From assembly GCA_040007095.1 (NCBI GenBank), contig JBDTVS010000184.1, forward strand, positions 1-10,327: a stretch of 10,327 nt of DNA, given 5' to 3'. This DNA is from JBDTVS01 sp040007095. Lineage in GTDB: Bacteria; Acidobacteriota; Vicinamibacteria; Vicinamibacterales; CAVVIG01. Of the stretch, positions 1 through 6,184 are shown in pieces; position 1 is the stretch's first letter; every line of letters begins with the position of its first letter. The notes beneath the pieces are model-generated. The model was given only the letters and a program-made list of their open reading frames with translations. It had not been told where the DNA came from and ran no database searches. A program made the translations under genes and the position numbers.

Positions 1-24
1 GGAGGGATGCCCCGCCCGGAAGAC

Positions 25-48
25 GTCCTAAAGCGTCGGACGCAGGAC
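25..48 (-). terminator. possible hairpin behind the nuclease-fold gene
   Basis: Nested inverted repeats lie immediately downstream of the stop of the minus-strand gene that ends at 50. The outer arms are GTCCT (25-29) and AGGAC (44-48), and the inner arms are GCGTC (33-37) and GACGC (39-43). No clear T-run follows on the minus strand, so intrinsic termination is only a guess; the hairpin might simply protect the transcript end. Confidence 0.2.
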
Positions 49-49
49 A

Positions 50-496
50 CTAGCGCTGTCTCAAACGCGGCGCTGGTTGCGCCCACATGCCCAGTCGAAG
101 CGCTCGCGCTTCGCGCTCCGCGCGCTGGAGCTCCTGGCGTCGCGTCGATACCGTTCGCGTGCTGACGCGTGCCAGACCGTCGCGCACGATCGCCGCATTC
201 ACGAAGACGCCGTCCTCGCGAACGACGTAGGCCACGTGACGGCGGCTCGTAGCGATCGCCGTCGCGTCGTACTCGAGCCGAACCCAGTGTCGAAGGACGA
301 GCGACTCCAGCCGGTCCCGCGCGTCGCGACCGAAGGGTTGGGTCAGGCCGAGCAGGCGCACGCGGCCAAATGCCGCTACCTCGATGGTGGTGCCGTCGAT
401 CACCCGGCGAACGAGCACCGGATCGGACCGCTGTAACGATCCCGATGTTTGCGTGGCGGCAACAGCCGCGACGAGAAGAGCTGGCAGAAACTGCAT
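50..496 (-). CDS. secreted SNase-fold (thermonuclease-like) protein, probably catalytically altered
   Basis: A 148-residue protein with a hydrophobic N-terminus (about residues 2-15, Ala/Val/Leu rich) that reads as a signal peptide, so it probably acts in the periplasm or outside the cell. Residues 27-140 follow the staphylococcal nuclease fold: VIDGTTIEV at 32-40, VRLLGL at 46-51, RRHVAYVV at 85-92, and VNAAIVRDGLARV at 99-111 (the usual VN..LVR.GLA.V helix). Active homologues have DGDT and RLL.VDTPE. Aligned by eye, the Asp of DGDT is Thr36, the Asp of VDTPE is Thr52 and its Glu is Phe55. The two arginines appear kept (Arg47 and Arg86). Family membership is fairly secure. Calcium-dependent nuclease activity is doubtful because the metal and general-base residues are missing, so a binding role is possible. 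The ATG at 496 is preceded by GGGAG at a normal distance. The gene stands alone, with no partner visible to its left within the window. Confidence 0.8.
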   Translation of the reverse strand: MQFLPALLVAAVAATQTSGSLQRSDPVLVRRVIDGTTIEVAAFGRVRLLGLTQPFGRDARDRLESLVLRHWVRLEYDATAIATSRRHVAYVVREDGVFVNAAIVRDGLARVSTRTVSTRRQELQRAEREARALRLGMWAQPAPRLRQR

Positions 497-835
497 TCGC
501 GATCTCCCGGTAAAGGGTTTACGAGGACCGCGAACACCGATCGCAAACCTACGGCCATCTCATTAGGCGACGAAAGACACGCCTTCATGGTTCGCCGTAC
601 CGCGGGCCCGGAGTTGAGCCTCAGAGCGAGCGGGGGCGGGTCAGCCTCGACCAGGTCGCATACGGTAACTACCGAGAGGCACCGAGATCACCGAGAAAAG
701 TGCCAATCTTGCTCGGTGTGCTCGGTGTGCTCGGCGCGCTCGGCGCGCTCGGTAGTTCAATTCAAACTGACCAGCCCGCCCGCTCGGGACTTCAACCCAA
801 ACTCCAGTACTCAGCTCAAGCCGCAAACCTGATTC
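497..835. other. 339-bp gene-free gap with a repeat array
   Basis: This gap separates the methyltransferase gene (ending at 836) from the nuclease-fold gene (starting at 496), both on the minus strand. The reading frames across it have Arg/Ser-rich low-complexity translations and no recognisable domain, so I see no gene. Its one strong feature is the ACCGAG/CTCGG array at 669-755. The nuclease-fold promoter should lie around 510-580, but I could not pick a convincing -35/-10 pair. Confidence 0.6.
669..755. repeat. 9-bp periodic ACCGAG/CTCGG inverted-repeat array
   Basis: The left arm has ACCGAG at 671, 681 and 690. The right arm has five units beginning CTCGG at 712, 721, 730, 739 and 748, exactly 9 bp apart (CTCGGTGTG twice, CTCGGCGCG twice, then CTCGGTA). 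The outermost arms, CTACCGAG (669-676) and CTCGGTAG (748-755), are perfect reverse complements, so the whole array can fold into one large hairpin or slide in register. A shorter relative with the same unit and period lies at about 7466-7523. This looks like a dispersed intergenic repeat of the host genome. A role in transcript stability or termination is possible but not shown. Confidence 0.75.
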
Positions 836-1720
836 TTACGCTCGTCCGCCTGCCGACAGTTGGTGCAGTGCGATGCCGACGGCGACGGCGAGGTTGAGGG
901 AATCCACCGCCGGCGCGATCGGAATGCGCACGAGCACGTGTGCCGCCGCCGCGGCGGCGGCCGTCAAGCCGTCGCCTTCCGTCCCGACCAGCAGCGCGAC
1001 GCTGGATCGCTGGCGTGACGCGGCGAAGTCGGCGAGCGTCGTCGCCTCCTGGCGCGGGGTGAGCGCCACGATCGTAAAACCGCGATCGCGGAGCGCGTCC
1101 AGACCGCGCGGCCAATCGTCCAGGCGCGCGTACGGCACCTGAAGCGTCGCGCCCATCGATGTCCGGATCGCCTTTCTGTAGAGCGGGTCGCAGCACGTGG
1201 GACTCAACAGCACCGCATCGGCGGCGAACGCGGCGGCGTTGCGGAAGACGCCGCCCACGTTGTCGGCGTTCGTCACGCCTTCGAGGACGACGACCATCGA
1301 CGGCGGGCAAAACGCCGTCGTTCCCGTCGTGTCCGAGGACGCGCCGGTTTCAGCCTTTGGTGACACGGCGCCAGATAACGATTCGAGAAGCGTCTGCAGG
1401 GCTAGGGCCGGCGGGCGTTCAACCAGCGCCAGGCAGCCACGGTGGATGTGATAACCGGTGAGGCCAAGGAAGTCGGCCGTCTCACAGAGGTAGATCGGCA
1501 CACTGCCGATCGTGGCAAGCCAAGGCCCCAGGCTTTGAGCCGCCGCCTCGTTGACGAGCAGCGATCTCAGCCGATGACGGCCTTCCTCGATGAGACGGCG
1601 GACGACAAGGCGCCCCTCGGCGATGAACAGGCCGTGGGACTTGAGGAGGTCGGCGTCGGAGAGAAGACGATACGCCGCCACGCGGGAATCGGCGAGGTCG
1701 AGGAACCGCTCGACTGGCAT
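836..1720 (-). CDS. SpoU/TrmH-family RNA 2'-O-methyltransferase
   Basis: A 294-residue cytoplasmic enzyme that should transfer a methyl group from S-adenosylmethionine to a ribose 2'-OH in tRNA or rRNA. The exact site cannot be told from sequence. An N-terminal substrate-binding region (about 1-105, including LFIAEGRLVVRRL) is followed by an Ala/Ser/Thr-rich linker (about 115-140) and the SPOUT knot domain. Motif 1 is LEGVTNADNVGGVFRNA (146-162) with the conserved Asn and Arg, motif 2 is LLVGTEGDGL (243-252), and motif 3 contains RIPIAPAVDSLNLAVAVG (265-282). I chose the ATG at 1720 because family members usually begin at the MPVERFLDLADSRVAAYR segment, and a GGTG lies 5 bases upstream. A TTG at 1798 in the same frame would add 26 residues without homology-like character or ribosome-binding site. 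The gene follows the Rrf2 gene on the same strand with a gap of about 96 bp, so co-transcription is possible. Confidence 0.88.
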   Translation of the reverse strand: MPVERFLDLADSRVAAYRLLSDADLLKSHGLFIAEGRLVVRRLIEEGRHRLRSLLVNEAAAQSLGPWLATIGSVPIYLCETADFLGLTGYHIHRGCLALVERPPALALQTLLESLSGAVSPKAETGASSDTTGTTAFCPPSMVVVLEGVTNADNVGGVFRNAAAFAADAVLLSPTCCDPLYRKAIRTSMGATLQVPYARLDDWPRGLDALRDRGFTIVALTPRQEATTLADFAASRQRSSVALLVGTEGDGLTAAAAAAAHVLVRIPIAPAVDSLNLAVAVGIALHQLSAGGRA

Positions 1721-1816
1721 GTGCGCACCATTCTCGGCGGCACGCAGGCATTCGACAAGCCGGTTAGGGCTCGTCAGTGTCGAATCGTCCTCCGGCAACG
1801 AGGGGAGGCCGATGGG

Positions 1817-2257
1817 TCATGAGGATTTACGACGCTTGCGGGCGACCCGCACATTCACGTCGGCCAGGGTGGTGTGGTCGAGAATTTGCGCAGTGGCGTC
1901 GCGCACTTCCTTCATCGCCAGACGCACGCCGCAGGTCTGCTCGTCGAGGCATTCGGCGCATCGCATGTACGCGGTCTGGCTCACGCAGGGCACGGCCGCC
2001 AGGGGCCCGTCCAGCACGCGAATCACCTCGCCGAAAGTGATTTCCTCCGGCGGCCGCCGGAGGAAATAGCCGCCGCCCTTCCCTTTCCGGCTCTGCACCA
2101 CGCCGTGGCGCTTCAACTCGAGGAGAATCGCTTCCAGAAATTTCTTCGGGATGGCGTCGCGGTCGGCCAGCTCGGCGATGAGCACCGGCCCATGGCTCGC
2201 TTCGCGGGCGAGCGTCAGCAGCGCCTTCAGGCCGTACTTCGACTTCCGCGACAACAC
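1817..2257 (-). CDS. Rrf2-family transcriptional regulator with probable Fe-S cluster
   Basis: A 146-residue DNA-binding regulator. The N-terminus (SRKSKYGLKALLTLA) and winged-helix segment (IAELADRDAIPKKFLEAIL at 27-45, then SRKGKGGGYFL at 56-66) are typical of Rrf2 proteins. The C-terminal part carries four cysteines at 91, 100, 103 and 109. IscR and NsrR bind a cluster through three cysteines in this region, so an iron-sulfur or redox sensor is likely, although the spacing (X8, X2, X5) differs from the IscR pattern I remember (X5, X5). The start is a GTG at 2257 with no clear Shine-Dalgarno; the immediately following TTG is the alternative. A perfect inverted repeat six bases upstream overlaps the likely -10 box, which points to autorepression. 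The regulon is unknown. The nearby YeiH-type transporter unit, divergently oriented, is one candidate target, and sulfur or redox control would fit both. Confidence 0.88.
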   Translation of the reverse strand: MLSRKSKYGLKALLTLAREASHGPVLIAELADRDAIPKKFLEAILLELKRHGVVQSRKGKGGGYFLRRPPEEITFGEVIRVLDGPLAAVPCVSQTAYMRCAECLDEQTCGVRLAMKEVRDATAQILDHTTLADVNVRVARKRRKSS

Positions 2258-2262
2258 AGCAG

Positions 2263-2287
2263 TTAGTCTATCCGATTTATAGACTAA
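2263..2287 (-). promoter_or_regulatory. perfect 9-7-9 inverted repeat, probable Rrf2 operator
   Basis: The arms TTAGTCTAT (2263-2271) and ATAGACTAA (2279-2287) are perfect reverse complements around a 7-base spacer. The total span is 25 bp, the size range of Rrf2/IscR sites. It lies six bases upstream of the regulator's GTG start and covers the candidate -10 box, so binding should block transcription of the regulator gene. It is AT-rich against a GC-rich background. Confidence 0.7.
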
Positions 2288-2305
2288 TTGACGTCAAAGC
2301 GGCAA
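2276..2305 (-). promoter_or_regulatory. candidate promoter of the Rrf2 gene
   Basis: Read on the minus strand, TTGCCG (2305-2300) and TATAAA (2281-2276) are separated by 18 bases and match sigma-70-type -35 and -10 boxes at 4/6 and 5/6 positions. Transcription would begin at about 2269, leaving a leader of roughly a dozen bases before the GTG. The -10 box is inside the inverted repeat. A second TTGACG (2297-2292) lies too close to the TATAAA to serve it. Confidence 0.4.
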
Positions 2306-2609
2306 AGCTGTTCTTGAAACGCTGATAGGTCGAGTCGGGCTCGTCGAGGAACCGGGCGCCGCCGGGCGGGATCAGGTGTGACGGCAGCAACAGATAGTTC
2401 GATCCGGCCAGATGGCAATAAACGAAATCCGCGGATCCTCGATATCGGTGAAGCCGATAGGCCGTTGGACCAGGCCCGGCTTCAGCCTGGCCCGCTCGCC
2501 CGATGACCACCGTGCGATCGTCGAGCCGCACCGATCGTGTCCGAAAGCCGTCCCGCGCCCGCAGCAACTGAATGCGGCCGCTCTGGCGAAATCGCGGGGA
2601 GAGGTCCAC
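2277..2609 (-). CDS. small hypothetical protein, possible gene
   Basis: A 110-codon frame opening with GTG at 2609 and ending with TAA at 2277. I do not recognise the family. The translation looks protein-like and not random: it is varied in composition, and about residues 50-100 read as alternating strands and loops with Tyr, Phe and His (DFVYCHLAGSNYLLLPSHLI, then FLDEPDSTYQRF). Third codon positions lean towards G/C as in real neighbours. Against it, the start is a GTG with a poor ribosome-binding site, and the stop lies inside the Rrf2 operator. If real, it runs into the Rrf2 gene on the same strand and is divergent from the miniprotein/YeiH unit. If not, 2288-2639 is a 350-bp regulatory gap. 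Confidence 0.42.
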   Translation of the reverse strand: MDLSPRFRQSGRIQLLRARDGFRTRSVRLDDRTVVIGRAGQAEAGPGPTAYRLHRYRGSADFVYCHLAGSNYLLLPSHLIPPGGARFLDEPDSTYQRFKNSFAALTSISL

Positions 2610-2639
2610 AATACCTGGACGTCGGACGCGTCAACTTCT

Positions 2640-2644
2640 GGAGG
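2640..2644 (+). promoter_or_regulatory. strong Shine-Dalgarno of the miniprotein gene
   Basis: GGAGG lies four bases before the ATG at 2649. It is the best ribosome-binding site on the plus strand of this region. The downstream transporter gene has no comparable site of its own, so this one probably loads ribosomes for both. Confidence 0.65.
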
Positions 2645-2648
2645 GCCA

Positions 2649-2741
2649 ATGCGTGTATCGCTCGACTGGTGGGCCGTGATCGCGGCCGCCGCCGCCATCG
2701 TCCTGATCAAGACGGGGCTCATCGCCGGGATTGCGTGGTAG
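2649..2741 (+). CDS. 30-residue single-span membrane miniprotein upstream of the YeiH-type transporter
   Basis: The frame starts at ATG 2649 behind a strong GGAGG and ends at TAG 2739-2741. It has a short polar start (MRVSLDWW), a hydrophobic run at about 9-22 (AVIAAAAAIVLIKTG) interrupted by one Lys at 20, and ends in IAGIAW. This can form one membrane helix. The transporter's ATG follows after four bases and lacks its own Shine-Dalgarno, so translation is probably coupled. YeiH-family relatives with a longer N-terminus often begin with a segment of the EDWLAV type, which the DWWAV here resembles. The miniprotein may therefore be a split-off first helix that assembles with the transporter. 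That homology is from memory and the role is inferred. Confidence 0.68.
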   Translation: MRVSLDWWAVIAAAAAIVLIKTGLIAGIAW

Positions 2742-2745
2742 CCTC

Positions 2746-3828
2746 ATGACGACCCGCACCGCAGCTCCGGTGGCCGTAGCCTGGCGCCTGCCCGCATGGG
2801 CGAACATCCTGCCGGGAACACTCCTGCTCCTCTTCGTCGGTCTCGCGGGCAAGATGACCGAGCAGTCGATTGCCGAGTACGGCAAAGCCCATCACATGAC
2901 CTTGCCGAACATCGAATACGTGCTGTGGTCGATCATCTTCGGACTCGTCGTGTCGAATACCGTTGGCGTGCCGGCACTATTCCAGCGCGGTGTGGACACC
3001 TACGAGTTCTGGCTCAAGACCGGCATCGTATTGTTGGGCGTCAGGTTTCTGCTCGGAGACATCGCGAAGCTCGGCGGCGTCAGCCTGGTCTGCGTGGCGT
3101 TGGAGCTGGCCGGCGCCATCGTGCTGATGACGGCGCTCGGCCGCGCATTCGGTTTGCAGCCGAAGCTGATCAGCCTGCTGGCGATTGGATCGTCGATTTG
3201 CGGCGTCTCGGCCATCATCGCGGCCAAGGGCGCAATCGACGCCGACGACGAGGACGCGTCGTACGCGATGGCGGCAATTCTCGCGCTGGGCGCCGTGAGC
3301 CTGTTCGTGTTTCCGCTGATCGGCCGATCGTTGGGAATGACCGATCATGCCTACGGCCTCTGGGTCGGCCTGGCGGTCGACAACACCGCCGAGGCGGTTG
3401 CGGCCGGCGCACTCTATTCGGACGCCGCGGGTCAGTTTGCGGTACTGGCAAAGACCGCCCGCAATGCCACGATCGGATTCGTGGTGCTGGGATATGCCGT
3501 CTACTGGCTCCGCCAGCAGCAGGGCCGCGCGATCGACAACAAGGCGGCGTTTCTGTGGCAGAAATTTCCGAAATTCGTGCTCGGCTTTCTCCTCGTCTCA
3601 GCGCTTGCCACCGCCGGCGCGTTCAGCAAAGCACAAGTCACGGACATGGCCAATCTGTCTCGATGGGCGTTCCTGCTGACGTTCGCGGGCGTCGGATTGC
3701 GGACAAATGTCCGGGAACTGTCGAAGCAGGGGTGGCGCCCGCTGGCGGTCGGGGTGATCGGCGAATGCGCGATCGCCGGCGTCACACTACTCCTGATCCT
3801 CGCCGTCTCGCGGACTTTTTCGCTGTAA
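2746..3828 (+). CDS. YeiH/UPF0324-family (putative sulfate exporter family) membrane protein
   Basis: A 360-residue integral inner-membrane protein with about ten hydrophobic segments and Ala/Gly/Leu/Val-rich helices throughout. Family landmarks are FWLKTGIVLLGVRFLLGDI (88-106), the signature GSSICGVSAI (148-157), VGLAVDNTAEAVAAG (207-221), KTARN (236-240), KFPKFVLGF (273-281) and GVGLRTN (315-321). The length is normal for the family. Members are annotated as putative sulfate or sulfite-type anion exporters because some accompany sulfonate degradation genes, but the transported substrate is not established. I take ATG 2746 as the start, since the in-frame TTG at 2731 would add five residues inside the miniprotein gene. 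The gene sits between an Rrf2 regulator and the oxalate operon. An export role for another anion, such as formate or oxalate, cannot be excluded, but nothing in the sequence argues for it. Confidence 0.88.
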   Translation: MTTRTAAPVAVAWRLPAWANILPGTLLLLFVGLAGKMTEQSIAEYGKAHHMTLPNIEYVLWSIIFGLVVSNTVGVPALFQRGVDTYEFWLKTGIVLLGVRFLLGDIAKLGGVSLVCVALELAGAIVLMTALGRAFGLQPKLISLLAIGSSICGVSAIIAAKGAIDADDEDASYAMAAILALGAVSLFVFPLIGRSLGMTDHAYGLWVGLAVDNTAEAVAAGALYSDAAGQFAVLAKTARNATIGFVVLGYAVYWLRQQQGRAIDNKAAFLWQKFPKFVLGFLLVSALATAGAFSKAQVTDMANLSRWAFLLTFAGVGLRTNVRELSKQGWRPLAVGVIGECAIAGVTLLLILAVSRTFSL

Positions 3829-3871
3829 TCGATCTTCCGGGTCTTCGCAGGAACACCGGCGGTGAGCTCTT

Positions 3872-3908
3872 GCCGGGATCCAGGCTCTCCCGGCCTTATT
3901 GCATTTTT
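3872..3908 (+). terminator. probable terminator of the transporter gene
   Basis: GCCGGGA (3872-3878) and TCCCGGC (3888-3894) form a perfect 7-bp stem around a 9-base loop. A T-rich tail follows, including TTATT and then TTTTT at 3904-3908. It lies 44 bases past the transporter's stop. The T-run is displaced from the stem, so efficiency is uncertain. Confidence 0.5.
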
Positions 3909-3917
3909 CGATTGGAC

Positions 3918-3969
3918 GTAGTGTCCGTCTTCAGGCGGACTGTCGTGTGGTCCGGCTAAAGCCGACACG
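3918..3969. repeat. two tandem REP-like hairpins between convergent genes
   Basis: Hairpin 1 has GTAG (3918-3921) at its head and a stem pairing 3923-3929 with 3934-3940 (GTCCG against CGGAC plus two inner pairs, one of them T-G) around the loop TTCA. Hairpin 2 has GTGG (3947-3950), CGGC (3953-3956), the loop TAAA and GCCG (3961-3964), with CGTGT (3944-3948) able to pair with ACACG (3965-3969) across a GGTC bulge. GTAG-type heads followed by imperfect palindromes in tandem between convergent genes are the hallmark of REP elements. No REP-associated transposase (RAYT) is in the window. Confidence 0.5.
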
Positions 3970-3988
3970 TGCAAGTTCGAAAAACGTA

Positions 3989-6118
3989 CTAGAGCAATCC
4001 GGCGCCGCGCGCCCATTTGTACTTGGCGCCGAGCACGTCCACCGGGATCTCCGTCGAATAGGGATAGGCCGGAATCTTGTGCGCGAAGAGATACTCTGAC
4101 GCCTCTTCGACTTCCACATCCCCCGCCAGCGACACCACGACCGGCTTGTCTATACCCTTCGCCCGCATCTCCTCGACGATCTCGGCCAGCAGCTTCGCAA
4201 AGACCATCGGCGGCGTGACGATGGTGTGCCAGTAGCCCAGAATCAGTGAGTGGATCCGCTCATCTTCAAGTCCGAGCCGGACGGTGTTCTGGTAGGTCTT
4301 CGGCGGCTCGCCGCCGGTGATATCGACTGGATTACCCGAAGCGCCGAACGGCGGGATGAACTTCTTGAACGCCGCATCGAGATCCGGTGGGAAGGCCATG
4401 AGCGACAGCCCGTTGTCCACGACCGCGTCAGACAGCAGCACGCCCGAACCGCCAGCCCCCGTGATGATCACGATGTTTTCGCCCTTCGGCGTCGGCAGGA
4501 TCGGAAGCGCGCGGGCAAACTCGAGCATCTCCCGCAGCGACCGCGCACGAATCACCCCGGACTGCCGCAGCACATCGTCGTAGATCTTGTCGTTGCCGGC
4601 GAGCGCGCCGGTGTGCGAACTGGCCGCCTTGGAGCCCAGGGACGTGCGTCCGGCCTTGAGCATGACGACCGGCTTTTTCTTCGAGACGCGCTTGGCGACC
4701 TCGGCAAAGGCGCGGCCGTCCTTCAGATCTTCACAGTGCTGCACGATGATCGACGTGTTGTCGTCCTGCTCGAAGAACGTCAACAAATCGTCCTCGTCGA
4801 TATCAGCCTTGTTGCCCAGGCCCACGATCGCCGAGACGCCCATCTTCGCCGAGCGGGAGAAGCCGATGATCGCCATCCCGATGCCGCCCGACTGCGACGA
4901 CAGCGCCGCGTTGCCCTTGACGTCGTATGCGGTGCAGAACGTCGCGCAGAGGTTGCTCCAGGTGTAATAGAAGCCGTAGATGTTGGGGCCCATCAGGCGG
5001 ACGCCGTACTTGTGGGCGACTGCGACGAGCTCCTTCTGGCCCTCGACGTTGCCGGTCTCGGCAAAACCGGAAGGAATGAGGACGGCTCCCGGAATCTTCT
5101 TTTCGCCGCACTCGACAATTGCCCCGGCGACGAACTTGGCCGGGATCGCGAACACCGCGACGTCGATGTCGCCTGGAACGTCCTTGACGCTCTTGTACGC
5201 CTTCAGCCCCATAATCTCGTCGGCGGACGGGTTGATCGGGTAGATCTGCCCCGCGTAGCCGCCGTTGATCAGGTTCTTCATCACCGAGTTGCCGATCTTG
5301 CCGGCCTCCGACGAGGCGCCGATGACGGCGACCGCTTTCGGCTTCATGATGCGGTTCATGTCGCGCACGATGTCCTCGTGCTTCGGGCGGAACCGCGCCG
5401 GCGCCGGCGAGAAATTGAGGACGATCCGGACGTCGGCCGCGACCGCTCCCTCCTTGGTGGCAAAGACGGGATTCAAGTCCATCTCGGCGATTTCCGGATA
5501 GTCGGCGATAAGCTCCGACACGTGCTGGATCATCGTCGCGAGCGCGCCGCGATTGACCGGATCCGCACCGCGGACGCCCTTGAGGATCTGCGCCGCCGCG
5601 ATGCCGTCGAGCATCGACAACGCGTCGCTCTCGGTCGCGGGCGCGAGACGGAACGTGATGTCTTTGAGCACTTCGACCAGGACGCCGCCCAGACCGAAGG
5701 CGACCAGCTTGCCGAACACCGGATCGGTGACCGCGCCGATGATCACCTCCTGGCCGCCGGCGAGCATCTGCTGCACCTGGACGCCGAGGATATTCGCCGT
5801 CGCGTTGTAATTCTTCGCGTTGGCGATGAGCCTGTCGAAGCCCTTCTGGGCCTCCCCGGCGTCCTTCACGCCGACCAGCACGCCGCCCGCCTCGGTCTTG
5901 TGCAGAATCTCCGGCGAGATGATTTTGAGCACCACCGGAAAGCCCATGGCCGTTGCGATCGCCGCCGCGTCAGCAGCAGACGTCGCTACGCCTTCCTTGG
6001 GAACGGTGATTCCGTACGCCTCGCACACGAGCTTGCCTTCCGGTGCGGTGAGCGCGGTGCGGCCTTCAGCCTTCACGGTATCGAGAACACGCCTGACGTC
6101 GGTCTTGTTATTGGTCAT
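3989..6118 (-). CDS. NDP-forming acyl-CoA synthetase (acetate-CoA ligase family), beta-alpha fusion
   Basis: About 709 residues. Enzymes of this family couple acid + CoA + ATP to acyl-CoA + ADP + phosphate through a phosphohistidine, and the reaction is reversible. In the 710-residue numbering from the GTG at 6121, an ATP-grasp (beta) part occupies about 15-237 (VVLKIISPEILHKTEAGGV at 63-81; MDLNPVF at 214-220). A CoA-binding Rossmann part begins at VAVIGASSEAGKIGNS (264-279), and the alpha ligase part includes LMGPN (376-380), SQSGGIG (409-415), SSHTGALAG with His503 as the expected phosphohistidine, and NPVDITGG (597-604). All domains of a complete enzyme appear present, in the order beta then alpha. 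ATG 6118 is preferred because AGGA sits six bases upstream. The gene is last in the oxc-frc unit, 66 bp after frc, so oxalate, formate or a CoA-donor acid is the likely substrate. Acetate or another acyl acid is equally possible from sequence alone. Confidence 0.9.
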   Translation of the reverse strand: MTNNKTDVRRVLDTVKAEGRTALTAPEGKLVCEAYGITVPKEGVATSAADAAAIATAMGFPVVLKIISPEILHKTEAGGVLVGVKDAGEAQKGFDRLIANAKNYNATANILGVQVQQMLAGGQEVIIGAVTDPVFGKLVAFGLGGVLVEVLKDITFRLAPATESDALSMLDGIAAAQILKGVRGADPVNRGALATMIQHVSELIADYPEIAEMDLNPVFATKEGAVAADVRIVLNFSPAPARFRPKHEDIVRDMNRIMKPKAVAVIGASSEAGKIGNSVMKNLINGGYAGQIYPINPSADEIMGLKAYKSVKDVPGDIDVAVFAIPAKFVAGAIVECGEKKIPGAVLIPSGFAETGNVEGQKELVAVAHKYGVRLMGPNIYGFYYTWSNLCATFCTAYDVKGNAALSSQSGGIGMAIIGFSRSAKMGVSAIVGLGNKADIDEDDLLTFFEQDDNTSIIVQHCEDLKDGRAFAEVAKRVSKKKPVVMLKAGRTSLGSKAASSHTGALAGNDKIYDDVLRQSGVIRARSLREMLEFARALPILPTPKGENIVIITGAGGSGVLLSDAVVDNGLSLMAFPPDLDAAFKKFIPPFGASGNPVDITGGEPPKTYQNTVRLGLEDERIHSLILGYWHTIVTPPMVFAKLLAEIVEEMRAKGIDKPVVVSLAGDVEVEEASEYLFAHKIPAYPYSTEIPVDVLGAKYKWARGAGLL

Positions 6119-6184
6119 CACTGTTCCTGGTGAGCGATGCTGCTGACTTGAGGAGCCGCAACGAGTGGATGTCTTCCATGACCG

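Noticed and set aside
669..755. CRISPR array
   Set aside because: Units are 9 bp with no unique spacers, and no cas genes are nearby.
449..832. 127-codon plus-strand frame across the left intergenic gap
   Set aside because: Low-complexity translation produced by the repeat array, with no ribosome-binding site or domain.
1721..1798. TTG-initiated extension of the methyltransferase
   Set aside because: No ribosome-binding site and no family-like residues; kept only as an alternative start.
2796..3959. 387-codon frame overlapping the transporter in another plus-strand phase
   Set aside because: Arg-rich translation without membrane segments; the UPF0324 frame carries all the family motifs.
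4250..6133. 627-codon plus-strand open frame opposite the acyl-CoA synthetase
   Set aside because: Translation is Arg/Asp/His-rich without domains. Long antisense frames are expected opposite GC-biased genes, and the minus-strand product is a complete recognised enzyme.
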